The notes beneath the pieces are model-generated. The model worked only from the letters and a program-made list of their open reading frames with translations. It did no database searches and was not told the origin of the DNA. Below, piece after piece: positions 1-5,641 of a DNA stretch of 10,518 nucleotides (the first letter of the stretch is position 1; each line of letters begins with the position of its first letter). This DNA comes from an uncultured Clostridia bacterium (lineage in GTDB: Bacteria; Bacillota; Clostridia; Christensenellales; Borkfalkiaceae). The position numbers were made by a program, and so were the translations under genes. The DNA is taken from assembly GCA_947174955.1 (NCBI GenBank), contig CAMWKX010000029.1, positions 1 through 10,518 of the forward strand. The letters run 5' to 3'.

Positions 1-700
1 GCCCGCACGCCATTAAAACGATTATGACCACGTTATTTAAAAAATGTATGACGATCGTGGGCGCAACCGAGCGCGAACGCAACGCCAAAAACGCGAACAG
101 GCAGCCGCAGATAAACTGATAAATTGTCTGCTCAACCGAGCCGTGATAGAGAGCGAAACAGAAGCCCGACAGAAATATTGCGCGCACCGTGCCCGCGCCC
201 TCTTCCGCATTGTTTAAAAGTATGCCGCGGAACAGAATTTCCTCCATTACGGCGGGGATTACGGCAATTGCCAGCAATGCGGGCACGACCTTCCAGCCCG
301 AGACGTCGGGAGTGAACGGCGGTCTGCGCTTGTACCCCATAAGCTCGAAAAGGCGGATAAGATATTCGTTTGCGTACAGCAGCGAAAAGATAAGCCCGAA
401 AATAAGAAGCACTCCGATAAGATAATATTTGGGGTGGGTCTTTACCGGCAGAATTTCGCGCACGGGCTGTTTTACCACCTTTAACGTCAGCGCGAGCGTT
501 ACGACAATAGCAATCGGCGACACGAGCACGGATATATATTTTTCACCGTCCGTGCCTTTAAGCGCGCCGAGCGCGATTATGACCGAGGCTATTATGCTTA
601 CGAATAAATTGATAACTACGGTTGCCGAAAACGACAGTCCGCCCGCGGCGGAGCCGAGCGGAAGTTCGTATTTGCTTTTTTGGTTTAATTGCTGATCCAT
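1..700 (-). CDS. CPBP-family intramembrane metalloprotease, 3' end outside window
   Basis: Translating the minus strand from the ATG at 698-700 gives an open frame of 233 codons with no stop up to the window edge, so the gene is partial at its C-terminus. The protein is very hydrophobic, with likely membrane helices near residues 24-46, 57-76, 92-113, 138-152, 173-188 and 195-210. It carries the three CPBP (Abi, PF02517) motifs in order. These are MEEILFRG with the Glu pair at 153-154 and Arg158, FALYH with His185, and HFLNN with His219 and Asn223. In this family the Glu and His residues form the metalloprotease site inside the membrane, related to Rce1 prenyl-protein proteases. The substrate is unknown. 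No Shine-Dalgarno precedes the ATG, and a TATAAT lies 7 nt upstream of it, so the mRNA may be leaderless. The gene is divergent from the fumarase operon. The family call is firm; the biological role is not. Confidence 0.9.
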   Translation of the reverse strand, partial: MDQQLNQKSKYELPLGSAAGGLSFSATVVINLFVSIIASVIIALGALKGTDGEKYISVLVSPIAIVVTLALTLKVVKQPVREILPVKTHPKYYLIGVLLIFGLIFSLLYANEYLIRLFELMGYKRRPPFTPDVSGWKVVPALLAIAVIPAVMEEILFRGILLNNAEEGAGTVRAIFLSGFCFALYHGSVEQTIYQFICGCLFAFLALRSRSVAPTIVIHFLNNVVIIVLMACG

Positions 701-707
701 ATCAAAG

Positions 708-737
708 ATTATACAGTATTCGGGCGAGCAAAGTAAA
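708..737 (-). promoter_or_regulatory. Sigma-A-type promoter of the CPBP gene
   Basis: On the minus strand a perfect TATAAT (plus-strand 708-713) is preceded at 18 nt by TTTACT (732-737). The predicted start of transcription, about 7 nt beyond the -10 box, falls at or next to the ATG at 700, leaving no room for a ribosome binding site. Confidence 0.6.
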
Positions 738-763
738 TAAAATCGTTTTACTTTTAAGTAAAA
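730..763. promoter_or_regulatory. Inverted-repeat cluster over both -35 boxes, possible operator
   Basis: Three copies of AAGTAAA in alternating orientation are packed here: 731-737 forward, 747-753 inverted and 756-762 forward. The 746-763 pair is a nearly perfect palindrome (TTTTACTT, 2-nt gap, AAGTAAAA). The sites cover the -35 elements of both divergent promoters, which is where a shared repressor or activator would bind. No regulator family is recognised, and AT-rich promoter sequence can produce such repeats by chance. Confidence 0.35.
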
Positions 764-775
764 ATGTAATAAAAT
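747..775 (+). promoter_or_regulatory. Sigma-A-type promoter of the fumarase operon
   Basis: TTTACT at 747-752 and TAAAAT at 770-775 are separated by the optimal 17 nt. A start about 7 nt after the -10 box would coincide with the A of the fumA ATG at 782, so the transcript is probably leaderless or nearly so. No Shine-Dalgarno sequence is present. Confidence 0.6.
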
Positions 776-781
776 TGCGGT

Positions 782-1621
782 ATGAGAAAGATTGACACCA
801 AAGAAATTGCGGACAAAATTTACGAAATGGCTTTGAAGGCGGGCGTATCCCTTACCTCCGACTGCAAGGCGGCTTTGAATAAAGCGGCGGAAAACGAGGC
901 TGACGGCGCGGCGAAATTCGCGCTCGATACTTTAATCGAAAACTGCCGCATCGCCGAAAGCGACGGACTGCCCGTCTGTCAGGACACGGGTATGGCGGTC
1001 GTTTTGCTGGATATCGGGCAGGACGTTTTCCTTTGCGGCGCACCCCTGACCGAGGCTGTAAACGGCGCGGTGCGCGCGGCGTATAAGGACGGTTATTTCC
1101 GCAAATCGGTATGCGATCCCATCACCCGCGAAAACACGGGCGACAACACTCCCGCAGTCATTCATACGCACATATGTGCGGGTGAACAGATAAAAATCAC
1201 CTTTTTACCCAAGGGCTTTGGCAGTGAAAATATGAGCGCGATGTATATGCTCAAACCCGCTCAGGGCGTTGACGGCATAATAAACGCAATTGTTGAAACG
1301 GTTAAAAAAGCGGGCTCCCGCCCTTGCCCTCCCGTATATGTGGGCGTCGGCATCGGCGGCAGCTTCGATACGTGCGCCTACCTTGCAAAAAAGGCTCTGA
1401 CGCGCGAAATCGGTTCGCATTCCGAGCGCGAAGATATCGCCGAAATCGAGAAGATTGCGCTTGAAAAAATCAATGCATTAGGGATAGGCTGTCAGGGCTT
1501 TCACGGCAACACGACTGCTCTCGGCGTGAGCTGCGAATGGGCGCACACTCATATTGCGGGTCTGCCCGTGGCGGTGAACATTCAGTGCCACTGCGTAAGA
1601 TGTCAGAAGGCGGTGTTATAA
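782..1621 (+). CDS. fumA: Class I fumarate hydratase, alpha subunit (TtdA/FumA-N type)
   Basis: This 279-residue protein has the length and motifs of the alpha subunit of two-subunit, [4Fe-4S]-dependent fumarases, which interconvert fumarate and (S)-malate in the cytoplasm. Visible landmarks are LPVCQDTGMAV with Cys66, the KGFGSENMS segment at 144-152, a CPPVYVGVGIGG segment with Cys182, FHGNTTALGV at 240-249, and the C-terminal NIQCHC with Cys269. Cys66, Cys182 and Cys269 are the expected cluster ligands. Tartrate dehydratase belongs to the same family and cannot be excluded. The cluster type is oxygen-labile, fitting an anaerobe. The start is the first ATG of the frame and sits directly behind a -10 box without a Shine-Dalgarno. 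The stop overlaps the fumB start by one base. The C-terminus has extra cysteines (Cys271, Cys274) around the last ligand. Confidence 0.93.
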   Translation: MRKIDTKEIADKIYEMALKAGVSLTSDCKAALNKAAENEADGAAKFALDTLIENCRIAESDGLPVCQDTGMAVVLLDIGQDVFLCGAPLTEAVNGAVRAAYKDGYFRKSVCDPITRENTGDNTPAVIHTHICAGEQIKITFLPKGFGSENMSAMYMLKPAQGVDGIINAIVETVKKAGSRPCPPVYVGVGIGGSFDTCAYLAKKALTREIGSHSEREDIAEIEKIALEKINALGIGCQGFHGNTTALGVSCEWAHTHIAGLPVAVNIQCHCVRCQKAVL

Positions 1622-2139
1622 TGATTAAACTTAATTTACCTATCGATAAAGACGAGATAAAAAAATTGCACGCAGGTGACAGCGTGCTCATTTCGGGAAC
1701 TATCTATACCGCGCGCGACTGCGCTCACAAGCGGCTGAAAGAGTTGATCGAACGCGGCGAAAATCTGCCCTTCGATATGCGGGGCGCGTTCATTTACTAC
1801 GCCGGTCCCTGCCCTGCAAAGCCGGGGTATGCGAGCGGAAGCTGCGGCCCCACCACCTCCGCACGTATGGACGCATATGCCCCCCTTCTTCTGGACAACG
1901 GCTTGGGCGGTATGATAGGCAAGGGCGAAATGAGCGCGGACGTGACCGAGGCGCTTATGCGCAATACGGGCGTGTACTTTGCCGCGATCGGCGGCGCGGG
2001 CGCGACCTACGGCAAGGCTATAACCGAGAGCGAACTTATCGCATTCCCCGAACTTCTGTCCGAGGCGGTGCGGCGCTTGGAAGTAGTCGATTTCCCCGCC
2101 GTCGTCGCTACCGACTGCTACGGCAAAAGTATTTACTAA
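1621..2139 (+). CDS. fumB: Class I fumarate hydratase, beta subunit (TtdB/FumA-C type)
   Basis: This 172-residue protein matches the beta subunit that pairs with the alpha subunit to form the active site of class I fumarases. Recognisable blocks are SGTIYTARDCAHKRL at 25-39, the LPFDMRGAFIYYAGPCPAKPG region around 49-69, GSCGPTTSARMD at 73-84, MIGKG at 98-102 and YFAAIGGAGATYGK at 119-132. The end of the protein, RRLEVVDFPAVVATD, is also typical of the family. The frame is open further upstream to an ATG at 1537. The start at 1621 was chosen because it gives the usual family N-terminus and forms a TAATG overlap with the fumA stop, which implies translational coupling. A weak GAAGG lies upstream. 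The gene ends 3 nt from the stop of the convergent PRC-barrel gene, with no terminator between them. Confidence 0.93.
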   Translation: MIKLNLPIDKDEIKKLHAGDSVLISGTIYTARDCAHKRLKELIERGENLPFDMRGAFIYYAGPCPAKPGYASGSCGPTTSARMDAYAPLLLDNGLGGMIGKGEMSADVTEALMRNTGVYFAAIGGAGATYGKAITESELIAFPELLSEAVRRLEVVDFPAVVATDCYGKSIY

Positions 2140-2142
2140 TCT

Positions 2143-2508
2143 CTACTCGTAGTCGTCGAAGTTGCGGCGCGGGTCGGGCTGCGGGCAGTGCGACTGCTGC
2201 GGGTAAGGCGGTCTGCCGTTCGGAGGACACGGCGGCGGACAGTTGAGCTGCGGCGGGCAATCGTCCTTGGGCGGCTTGCCTTTACCCAGCTTTACAAGCA
2301 CGACGTCTTCGCCTATCTTGACCACGTCGCCAAGCGGTATAAACACGTCGGACTTTGTTAGTCTGAAACCTTTACTGCCCGTAACGTAAAAGCCCTTGAT
2401 TTTGCCTTCGGGAAAATAAAACGCCAAATCGCACACGCGCCCTAAGTTTTTGCCGTCCGAAACGGAAACGACGTCCATCTTTTTTAACTGACTGAACAAA
2501 AATTCCAT
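2143..2508 (-). CDS. ylmC: PRC-barrel protein of the YlmC/YmxH sporulation family with Pro/Cys-rich tail
   Basis: The 121-residue product begins with a PRC-barrel domain at about residues 5-76. Its key segments are MDVVSVSDGKNLGRVCD, KIKGFYV, DVFIPLGDVVKIGEDVVLVKL and a glycine-rich turn, all as in YlmC/YmxH proteins. Those genes sit close downstream of sigG in many Bacillota, as here, although a CvpA-like gene intervenes. After residue 76 the protein switches to a low-complexity tail with 15 prolines and four cysteines (84, 90, 94, 108), ending in acidic residues. I know this family as short barrel proteins, so the tail looks like a lineage addition. The role of the family is unclear; RNA binding and sporulation links have been suggested but not settled. 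The ATG at 2508 has no Shine-Dalgarno, and a strong hairpin ends 10 nt before it. Met11 is an alternative start but would cut the barrel's first strand. Confidence 0.8.
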   Translation of the reverse strand: MEFLFSQLKKMDVVSVSDGKNLGRVCDLAFYFPEGKIKGFYVTGSKGFRLTKSDVFIPLGDVVKIGEDVVLVKLGKGKPPKDDCPPQLNCPPPCPPNGRPPYPQQSHCPQPDPRRNFDDYE

Positions 2509-2518
2509 ATAAAAGTAT

Positions 2519-2551
2519 ATGCGGCAGACAACGCGAAGTTGTCTGCCGCAT
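2519..2551. terminator. Perfect 14-bp stem-loop between the CvpA-like and PRC-barrel genes
   Basis: The arms at 2519-2532 and 2538-2551 are perfectly complementary (ATGCGGCAGACAAC and its complement) around a 5-nt loop. On the plus strand the stem is followed by TTAAATTTTT, a fair U-tract. On the minus strand it is followed by ATACTTTTAT, a poor one. It may therefore end minus-strand transcripts of the CvpA-like gene, fumarase transcripts that have run antisense through the PRC-barrel gene, or both. It also lies in the leader of the PRC-barrel gene. Confidence 0.65.
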
Positions 2552-2571
2552 TAAATTTTTACTTAGTATTG

Positions 2572-3147
2572 TTAAACGTTGACCGTTTCACCTATCTTCT
2601 GGAAGATAAATCTCAAAGGATTGTTCTCGTACACCCAGTCGAGTTTGAACACGCTGCCGCTTATTTTTATCTTAAAGCCTTCCGCCGTGCCGCCGCCGAT
2701 AAGCTGTATGATATGGAATACGAGCAGCCAGACCATACACGCTACGGCAAGCATAAATATCGCGCCGAGCACTCTGTTTATCGTCTTTATAACTACGTTT
2801 TCGGCTTCCATTACTCCCTTGATTATACTTACGATTATTACCCTTATTATCTGTATTATGATAAAGAGCGCCACCGCAAGAATAATCTTTTCTATGCCGA
2901 TTTTTATAAGAATTTCAACGAAGCCGTTGTTCGCGTTTTCCATAGCGCCGTGCAGTTTGAGCATTATGTCCTGCACGAAACCCCAGCTTGCGACAACGCC
3001 GAAACAGAAGTAAGTTACGACAATCGATATGATTACGCCGACTATTCCGCCGGTGAATATTTTTAGCAATTTGCCGAAGCCGAGCAGCGAGCCCAATGCT
3101 ATCGCTCCCAACACAACTCCTATGGCAACCCAGTCGATTATCTGCAT
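2572..3147 (-). CDS. CvpA-like four-helix membrane protein
   Basis: The 191-residue protein has four likely membrane helices near residues 5-24, 29-50, 85-109 and 125-148, with an N-terminus (DWVAIGVVLGAIALGSLLGF) resembling the CvpA/colicin V production family (PF02674). The region after residue 150 is soluble and ends without a further helix. CvpA-family proteins are poorly understood inner-membrane proteins, and no catalytic motif is visible here. The start is supported by a strong AGGAGG (3153-3158) five bases before the ATG and by a good sigma-A promoter upstream. The gene forms its own transcription unit, isolated from sigG by a terminator and followed by a hairpin. Its position between sigG and the YlmC-type gene is unusual compared with the Bacillus and Clostridium order I know. 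The family assignment rests on topology and the N-terminal pattern, so it is only moderate. Confidence 0.7.
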   Translation of the reverse strand: MQIIDWVAIGVVLGAIALGSLLGFGKLLKIFTGGIVGVIISIVVTYFCFGVVASWGFVQDIMLKLHGAMENANNGFVEILIKIGIEKIILAVALFIIIQIIRVIIVSIIKGVMEAENVVIKTINRVLGAIFMLAVACMVWLLVFHIIQLIGGGTAEGFKIKISGSVFKLDWVYENNPLRFIFQKIGETVNV

Positions 3148-3168
3148 TTTCTCCTCCTGACTGTTTTA

Positions 3169-3196
3169 ATTATATCACACTAAATACCGTTTTCAA
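3169..3196 (-). promoter_or_regulatory. Sigma-A-type promoter of the CvpA-like gene
   Basis: On the minus strand TTGAAA (3191-3196) is followed after 16 nt by a perfect TATAAT (3169-3174). The start of transcription would lie near 3162, placing the AGGAGG of the gene just inside a short leader. This is the strongest vegetative promoter in the window. Confidence 0.75.
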
Positions 3197-3277
3197 ACAT
3201 TGTAATACCTTATTTTTTACTATTTTTATGCAATTTTTACAAGTTATGACTTATATTATGACAAATTTGGCAACTTT

Positions 3278-3308
3278 AAAGCCCCGCGGCGGCGCGCCGC
3301 GGGGCTTT
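3278..3308 (-). terminator. GC-rich terminator downstream of sigG
   Basis: A perfect 13-bp stem (arms 3278-3290 and 3296-3308, loop GGCGC) begins 15 nt after the sigG stop. The outer three pairs are A-T, so either strand leaves the stem through TTT. The U-tract is short but the stem is very stable. It most likely ends the spoIIGA-sigE-sigG transcript. Confidence 0.75.
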
Positions 3309-3323
3309 ACACATTATATAGGT

Positions 3324-4094
3324 TTAACAAATTTCAGCTCTTATTCTTTTGAGCGCGGACTTTTCAAGGCGCGAAACCTGTGCCTGCGAAATGCCCACCT
3401 GCTCGGAAATTTCGGTTTGCGTCTTGCCCTCGAAGTAGCGCAGGAACAGAATGTTGCGCTCCCTTTCGCCGAGGCGGGTTATCGCTTCGTACAGCGCCGC
3501 TTTTTCCGTCCACACCTCGTCGTTGTTCTTTACGTCGAAAATCTGATCCATCAATAAGAGTGTGTCACCCTGCTTGTTGTATACCGGGTCGTATAACGAT
3601 ACGGGGTCGGAAATGGCGTCAAGCGCGTAGGCAACCTCGGACACGGCTACGTTCATAGCCTTTGCAATCTCGTCGTAGGTCACCACGTCGTTTTCCTCTT
3701 CGAGCTTTTCGCGCACCTTTAAAACCTTGTACGCGGTATCCCTTATCGAGCGCGAAACGCGCAGGGAATTGCCGTCGCGCAAGTACCTTTTAATCTCGCC
3801 TAAAATCATAGGCACGGCGTAGGTCGAAAAGCGCACTCCGACCGAAATATCGAAGTTGTCGATAGCCTTGATAAGCCCCACGCAGCCCACCTGAAACACG
3901 TCGTCCGCGTTGGCTTTTTTAGACCAGAAACGCTTAACAAGCGACAGCACAAGGCGCATATTTCCGACAATGAACCGCTCCCTTGCATTATTGTCGCCCG
4001 CCTTGATTTTAATCATCAGCTCTTCCTGCTCTTTGTTTGAAAGCTTGGGCAAGCCCGAAGTTTCCACTCCGCAAATAACGACTTTATCGTACAT
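3324..4094 (-). CDS. sigG: RNA polymerase sigma factor SigG (late forespore)
   Basis: The 256-residue protein matches sigma-G throughout. The N-terminal ICGVETSGLPKLS (residues 7-19) is diagnostic for SigG against SigF. Region 2 includes GNMRLVLSLVKRF (44-56), DDVFQVGCVGLIKAIDNFD (64-82) and RFSTYAVPMILGEIKRYLRD (88-107). Region 4.2 has the helix-turn-helix GKTQTEISEQVGISQAQVSRLEK (223-245). SigG directs late gene expression in the forespore. The gene lies 56 nt behind sigE, as in other spore formers. A GGAGGT at 4104-4108 precedes the ATG by about 9 nt, but this site is inside a perfect inverted repeat that also contains the start codon. I see no convincing SigF/SigG promoter in the gap, so read-through from sigE may contribute. 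At the position of Bacillus Asn45, implicated in binding the anti-sigma factor CsfB/Gin, this protein has Val43. Confidence 0.96.
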   Translation of the reverse strand: MYDKVVICGVETSGLPKLSNKEQEELMIKIKAGDNNARERFIVGNMRLVLSLVKRFWSKKANADDVFQVGCVGLIKAIDNFDISVGVRFSTYAVPMILGEIKRYLRDGNSLRVSRSIRDTAYKVLKVREKLEEENDVVTYDEIAKAMNVAVSEVAYALDAISDPVSLYDPVYNKQGDTLLLMDQIFDVKNNDEVWTEKAALYEAITRLGERERNILFLRYFEGKTQTEISEQVGISQAQVSRLEKSALKRIRAEIC

Positions 4095-4117
4095 AATCTT
4101 TTACCTCCATTATGTAC
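4089..4117 (-). promoter_or_regulatory. Hairpin enclosing the sigG ribosome binding site and start codon
   Basis: In the sigG mRNA, GTACATAAT pairs perfectly with ATTATGTAC (plus-strand arms 4109-4117 and 4089-4097). The 11-nt loop contains GGAGGT, while the start codon (4092-4094) is in the 3' arm. Folding would bury the AUG and present the Shine-Dalgarno, a layout suited to tuning translation initiation. Confidence 0.55.
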
Positions 4118-4150
4118 AAAAAAGCCGTTAGTTAAGGGATATTACGGGGT

Positions 4151-4846
4151 CTATATCTGTTTTGATATGTCTTTTTTAAGTTTTGCTATTATCTTTTTTT
4201 CGAGGCGTGATATGTAGCTTTGCGAAATGCCAAGCTTGTCGGCAACGTCCTTTTGAGTCATTTCGTCGCCGCCGTCCAGTCCGAAACGCATACGCATAAT
4301 CTTCTGTTCGCGCATCGAAAGACGGGATAACGATTTTTTCAAAAGCTCCCTTTCTACTCCCCCTTCGACATCCGAATACACCGCGTCGGCGTCCGTACCC
4401 ATAACGTCGGATAAAAGCAGTTCGTTGCCCTCCCAGTCGGTGTTCAAAGGTTCGTCGAACGACACCTCCTGCCGCGAGCGGGCAAGCCTTCTTAAATACA
4501 TCAAAATCTCGTTTTCTATGCACCGCGAAGCGTAGGTTGCAAGCTTGATATTCTTGTCCGCGCGAAAGCTGTCAATAGCCTTGATAAGTCCGATTGTTCC
4601 CACCGAAACGAGGTCGTCGCCGTCCGCGCCCGCGCCCTCGAACTTCTTGGCTATGTATACGACCAGCCGCAGGTTGTGCTCGACGAGTTCCGCTTTCGCC
4701 CGCTCGTCGCCGCCCTGCAATAAGGTGAGCTTTGCCCGCTCCTCCTCGGACGAAAGGGGCAACGGCAACGCTTCCGTGCCGCATATGTAGTCAAGCGTGT
4801 TCAGTCCGAATATTTCGCGCAGAAGACTTTTGATTTTTTCAAACAT
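4151..4846 (-). CDS. sigE: Pro-SigE, early mother-cell RNA polymerase sigma factor
   Basis: The 231-residue product is a clear sigma-E. It has GTEALPLPLS at 23-32, HNLRLVVYIAKKFE at 57-70 and TIGLIKAIDSF at 84-94. It also has the long invariant block KLATYASRCIENEILMYLRR at 101-120, followed by EVSFDEPLN and GNELLLSDV. Region 4.2 (TQKDVADKLGISQSYISRLEKK) spans 197-218. Residues 1-20 form a short amphipathic pro-sequence that SpoIIGA removes after polar septation. Mature SigE then runs the early mother-cell programme. The pro-region is several residues shorter than that of B. subtilis, judged from memory. The ATG follows the spoIIGA stop directly (TGAATG). A perfect GGAGGT (4854-4859) sits 7 nt upstream inside spoIIGA, so protease and substrate are translated as a coupled pair. 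Confidence 0.97.
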   Translation of the reverse strand: MFEKIKSLLREIFGLNTLDYICGTEALPLPLSSEEERAKLTLLQGGDERAKAELVEHNLRLVVYIAKKFEGAGADGDDLVSVGTIGLIKAIDSFRADKNIKLATYASRCIENEILMYLRRLARSRQEVSFDEPLNTDWEGNELLLSDVMGTDADAVYSDVEGGVERELLKKSLSRLSMREQKIMRMRFGLDGGDEMTQKDVADKLGISQSYISRLEKKIIAKLKKDISKQI

Positions 4847-5632
4847 TCAATTTACCTCCGATAAATCAGGGTGAAGCACAATTTTGTTAATGTGCCGCGG
4901 CGAGATACCCAAAGCTACGTTTTGCCGCGTAATTTTGCTTTTGCCGTCGTCTATCTCGATTTTTTCGGCTGTAAATACGGGGATTTTACTTTTCCCTGCA
5001 ACAGTATGTATTTCCGCAAACGTTTTTATACTTTCTTTATCGGTAAGTTTTGCCGCCACAAACGAGGGTATTATGCTGACGGGCGCGCCGCTTAAATATA
5101 CCTTGTTGCCGCTGTCGTAGAACGCCGTGCACACCGCGCTTTTATCCTTGAAATAAATCTTGCAGTACGCGCTGACGTTTTTGTTTCCTACAAATTTTCG
5201 CCGCACCCTTATTATAGTGAGCGCCAGCACAAGCGCGGCAAAAAGGGGTATGCCTATCGGCACGGACGAGAGCACGAAGCCTCCGCCCTCTTTGTAGCTT
5301 ACCCCCGCCAGCGAGAACAGCGCGATGAGCGCTCCGCCGACCACAAAGGTTGCCGCCGTGAAAAGTGCGGTAAATTTTAAATAGCCCTTGAACGTTTGGA
5401 ACTTGCCCGCTACCGCGCACAGCGCTCCGCCCGAAACGACTTTTACGATTATGCCGACTACGCCGCTTAAATTAAACAGCGGATACACGACGGCAAAGCA
5501 CGCGCCGAGCACCGAGGCTATCGCAATACGCACGTATTTCGCGGGATTTTTCGCCGCCGCCTTAGCCGCAACGAGCAGCGTAAAGTCCATACAGAAATTT
5601 TCTATAAGGGCGTATTCAACGTACACTTGCAT
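4847..5632 (-). CDS. spoIIGA: SpoIIGA, membrane aspartic protease that matures pro-SigE
   Basis: The 261-residue protein starts with VYVEYALIENFCMDF, equivalent to the family's typical membrane N-terminus. It has about five hydrophobic helices up to residue 142 (near 7-24, 34-52, 57-76, 86-110 and 120-142). The C-terminal half is a soluble pepsin-like domain whose catalytic motif YDSGN contains Asp173. SpoIIGA sits in the sporulation septum, dimerises to build the active site, and cleaves the pro-sequence of SigE in response to SpoIIR from the forespore. It is shorter than the B. subtilis protein (309 residues from memory), mainly at the end. The start at 5632 is supported by homology of the first residues, yet no Shine-Dalgarno is present. 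TATAAT lies 9 nt before the ATG. The promoter carries Spo0A-box-like repeats, as expected for this gene. Confidence 0.95.
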   Translation of the reverse strand: MQVYVEYALIENFCMDFTLLVAAKAAAKNPAKYVRIAIASVLGACFAVVYPLFNLSGVVGIIVKVVSGGALCAVAGKFQTFKGYLKFTALFTAATFVVGGALIALFSLAGVSYKEGGGFVLSSVPIGIPLFAALVLALTIIRVRRKFVGNKNVSAYCKIYFKDKSAVCTAFYDSGNKVYLSGAPVSIIPSFVAAKLTDKESIKTFAEIHTVAGKSKIPVFTAEKIEIDDGKSKITRQNVALGISPRHINKIVLHPDLSEVN

Positions 5633-5641
5633 CGTGAAAGC

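Noticed and set aside
124..695. Several plus-strand open frames of 63-88 codons
   Set aside because: They lie antisense to the CPBP gene, whose minus-strand frame shows all three family motifs. Their products are low-complexity and lack ribosome binding sites.
1167..1180. Perfect 14-bp palindrome CGCACATATGTGCG inside fumA
   Set aside because: It encodes conserved fumarase residues (THICA) and lies in mid-gene, so chance from codon choice is the simplest explanation.
2539..3066. 175-codon plus-strand frame rich in Tyr, Asp and His
   Set aside because: Mirror of the hydrophobic CvpA-like gene on the other strand, which has a strong promoter and Shine-Dalgarno. Tyr/Asp/His richness is expected from the antisense of Ile/Val/Met codons.
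3197..3277. AT-rich gap between the CvpA promoter and the sigG terminator, examined for a small RNA or leader peptide
   Set aside because: No hairpin, conserved RNA motif or short frame with a ribosome binding site was seen.
4095..4150. Possible SigF/SigG-type promoter for sigG in the sigE-sigG gap
   Set aside because: A CATAAT is present but would start transcription inside the Shine-Dalgarno, and no fitting -35 element was found.
4118..4150. Weak stem (CCGT/ACGG) followed by TTTTTT between sigE and sigG, terminator-like on the minus strand
   Set aside because: Only four paired bases and a long loop, too unstable to call a terminator.
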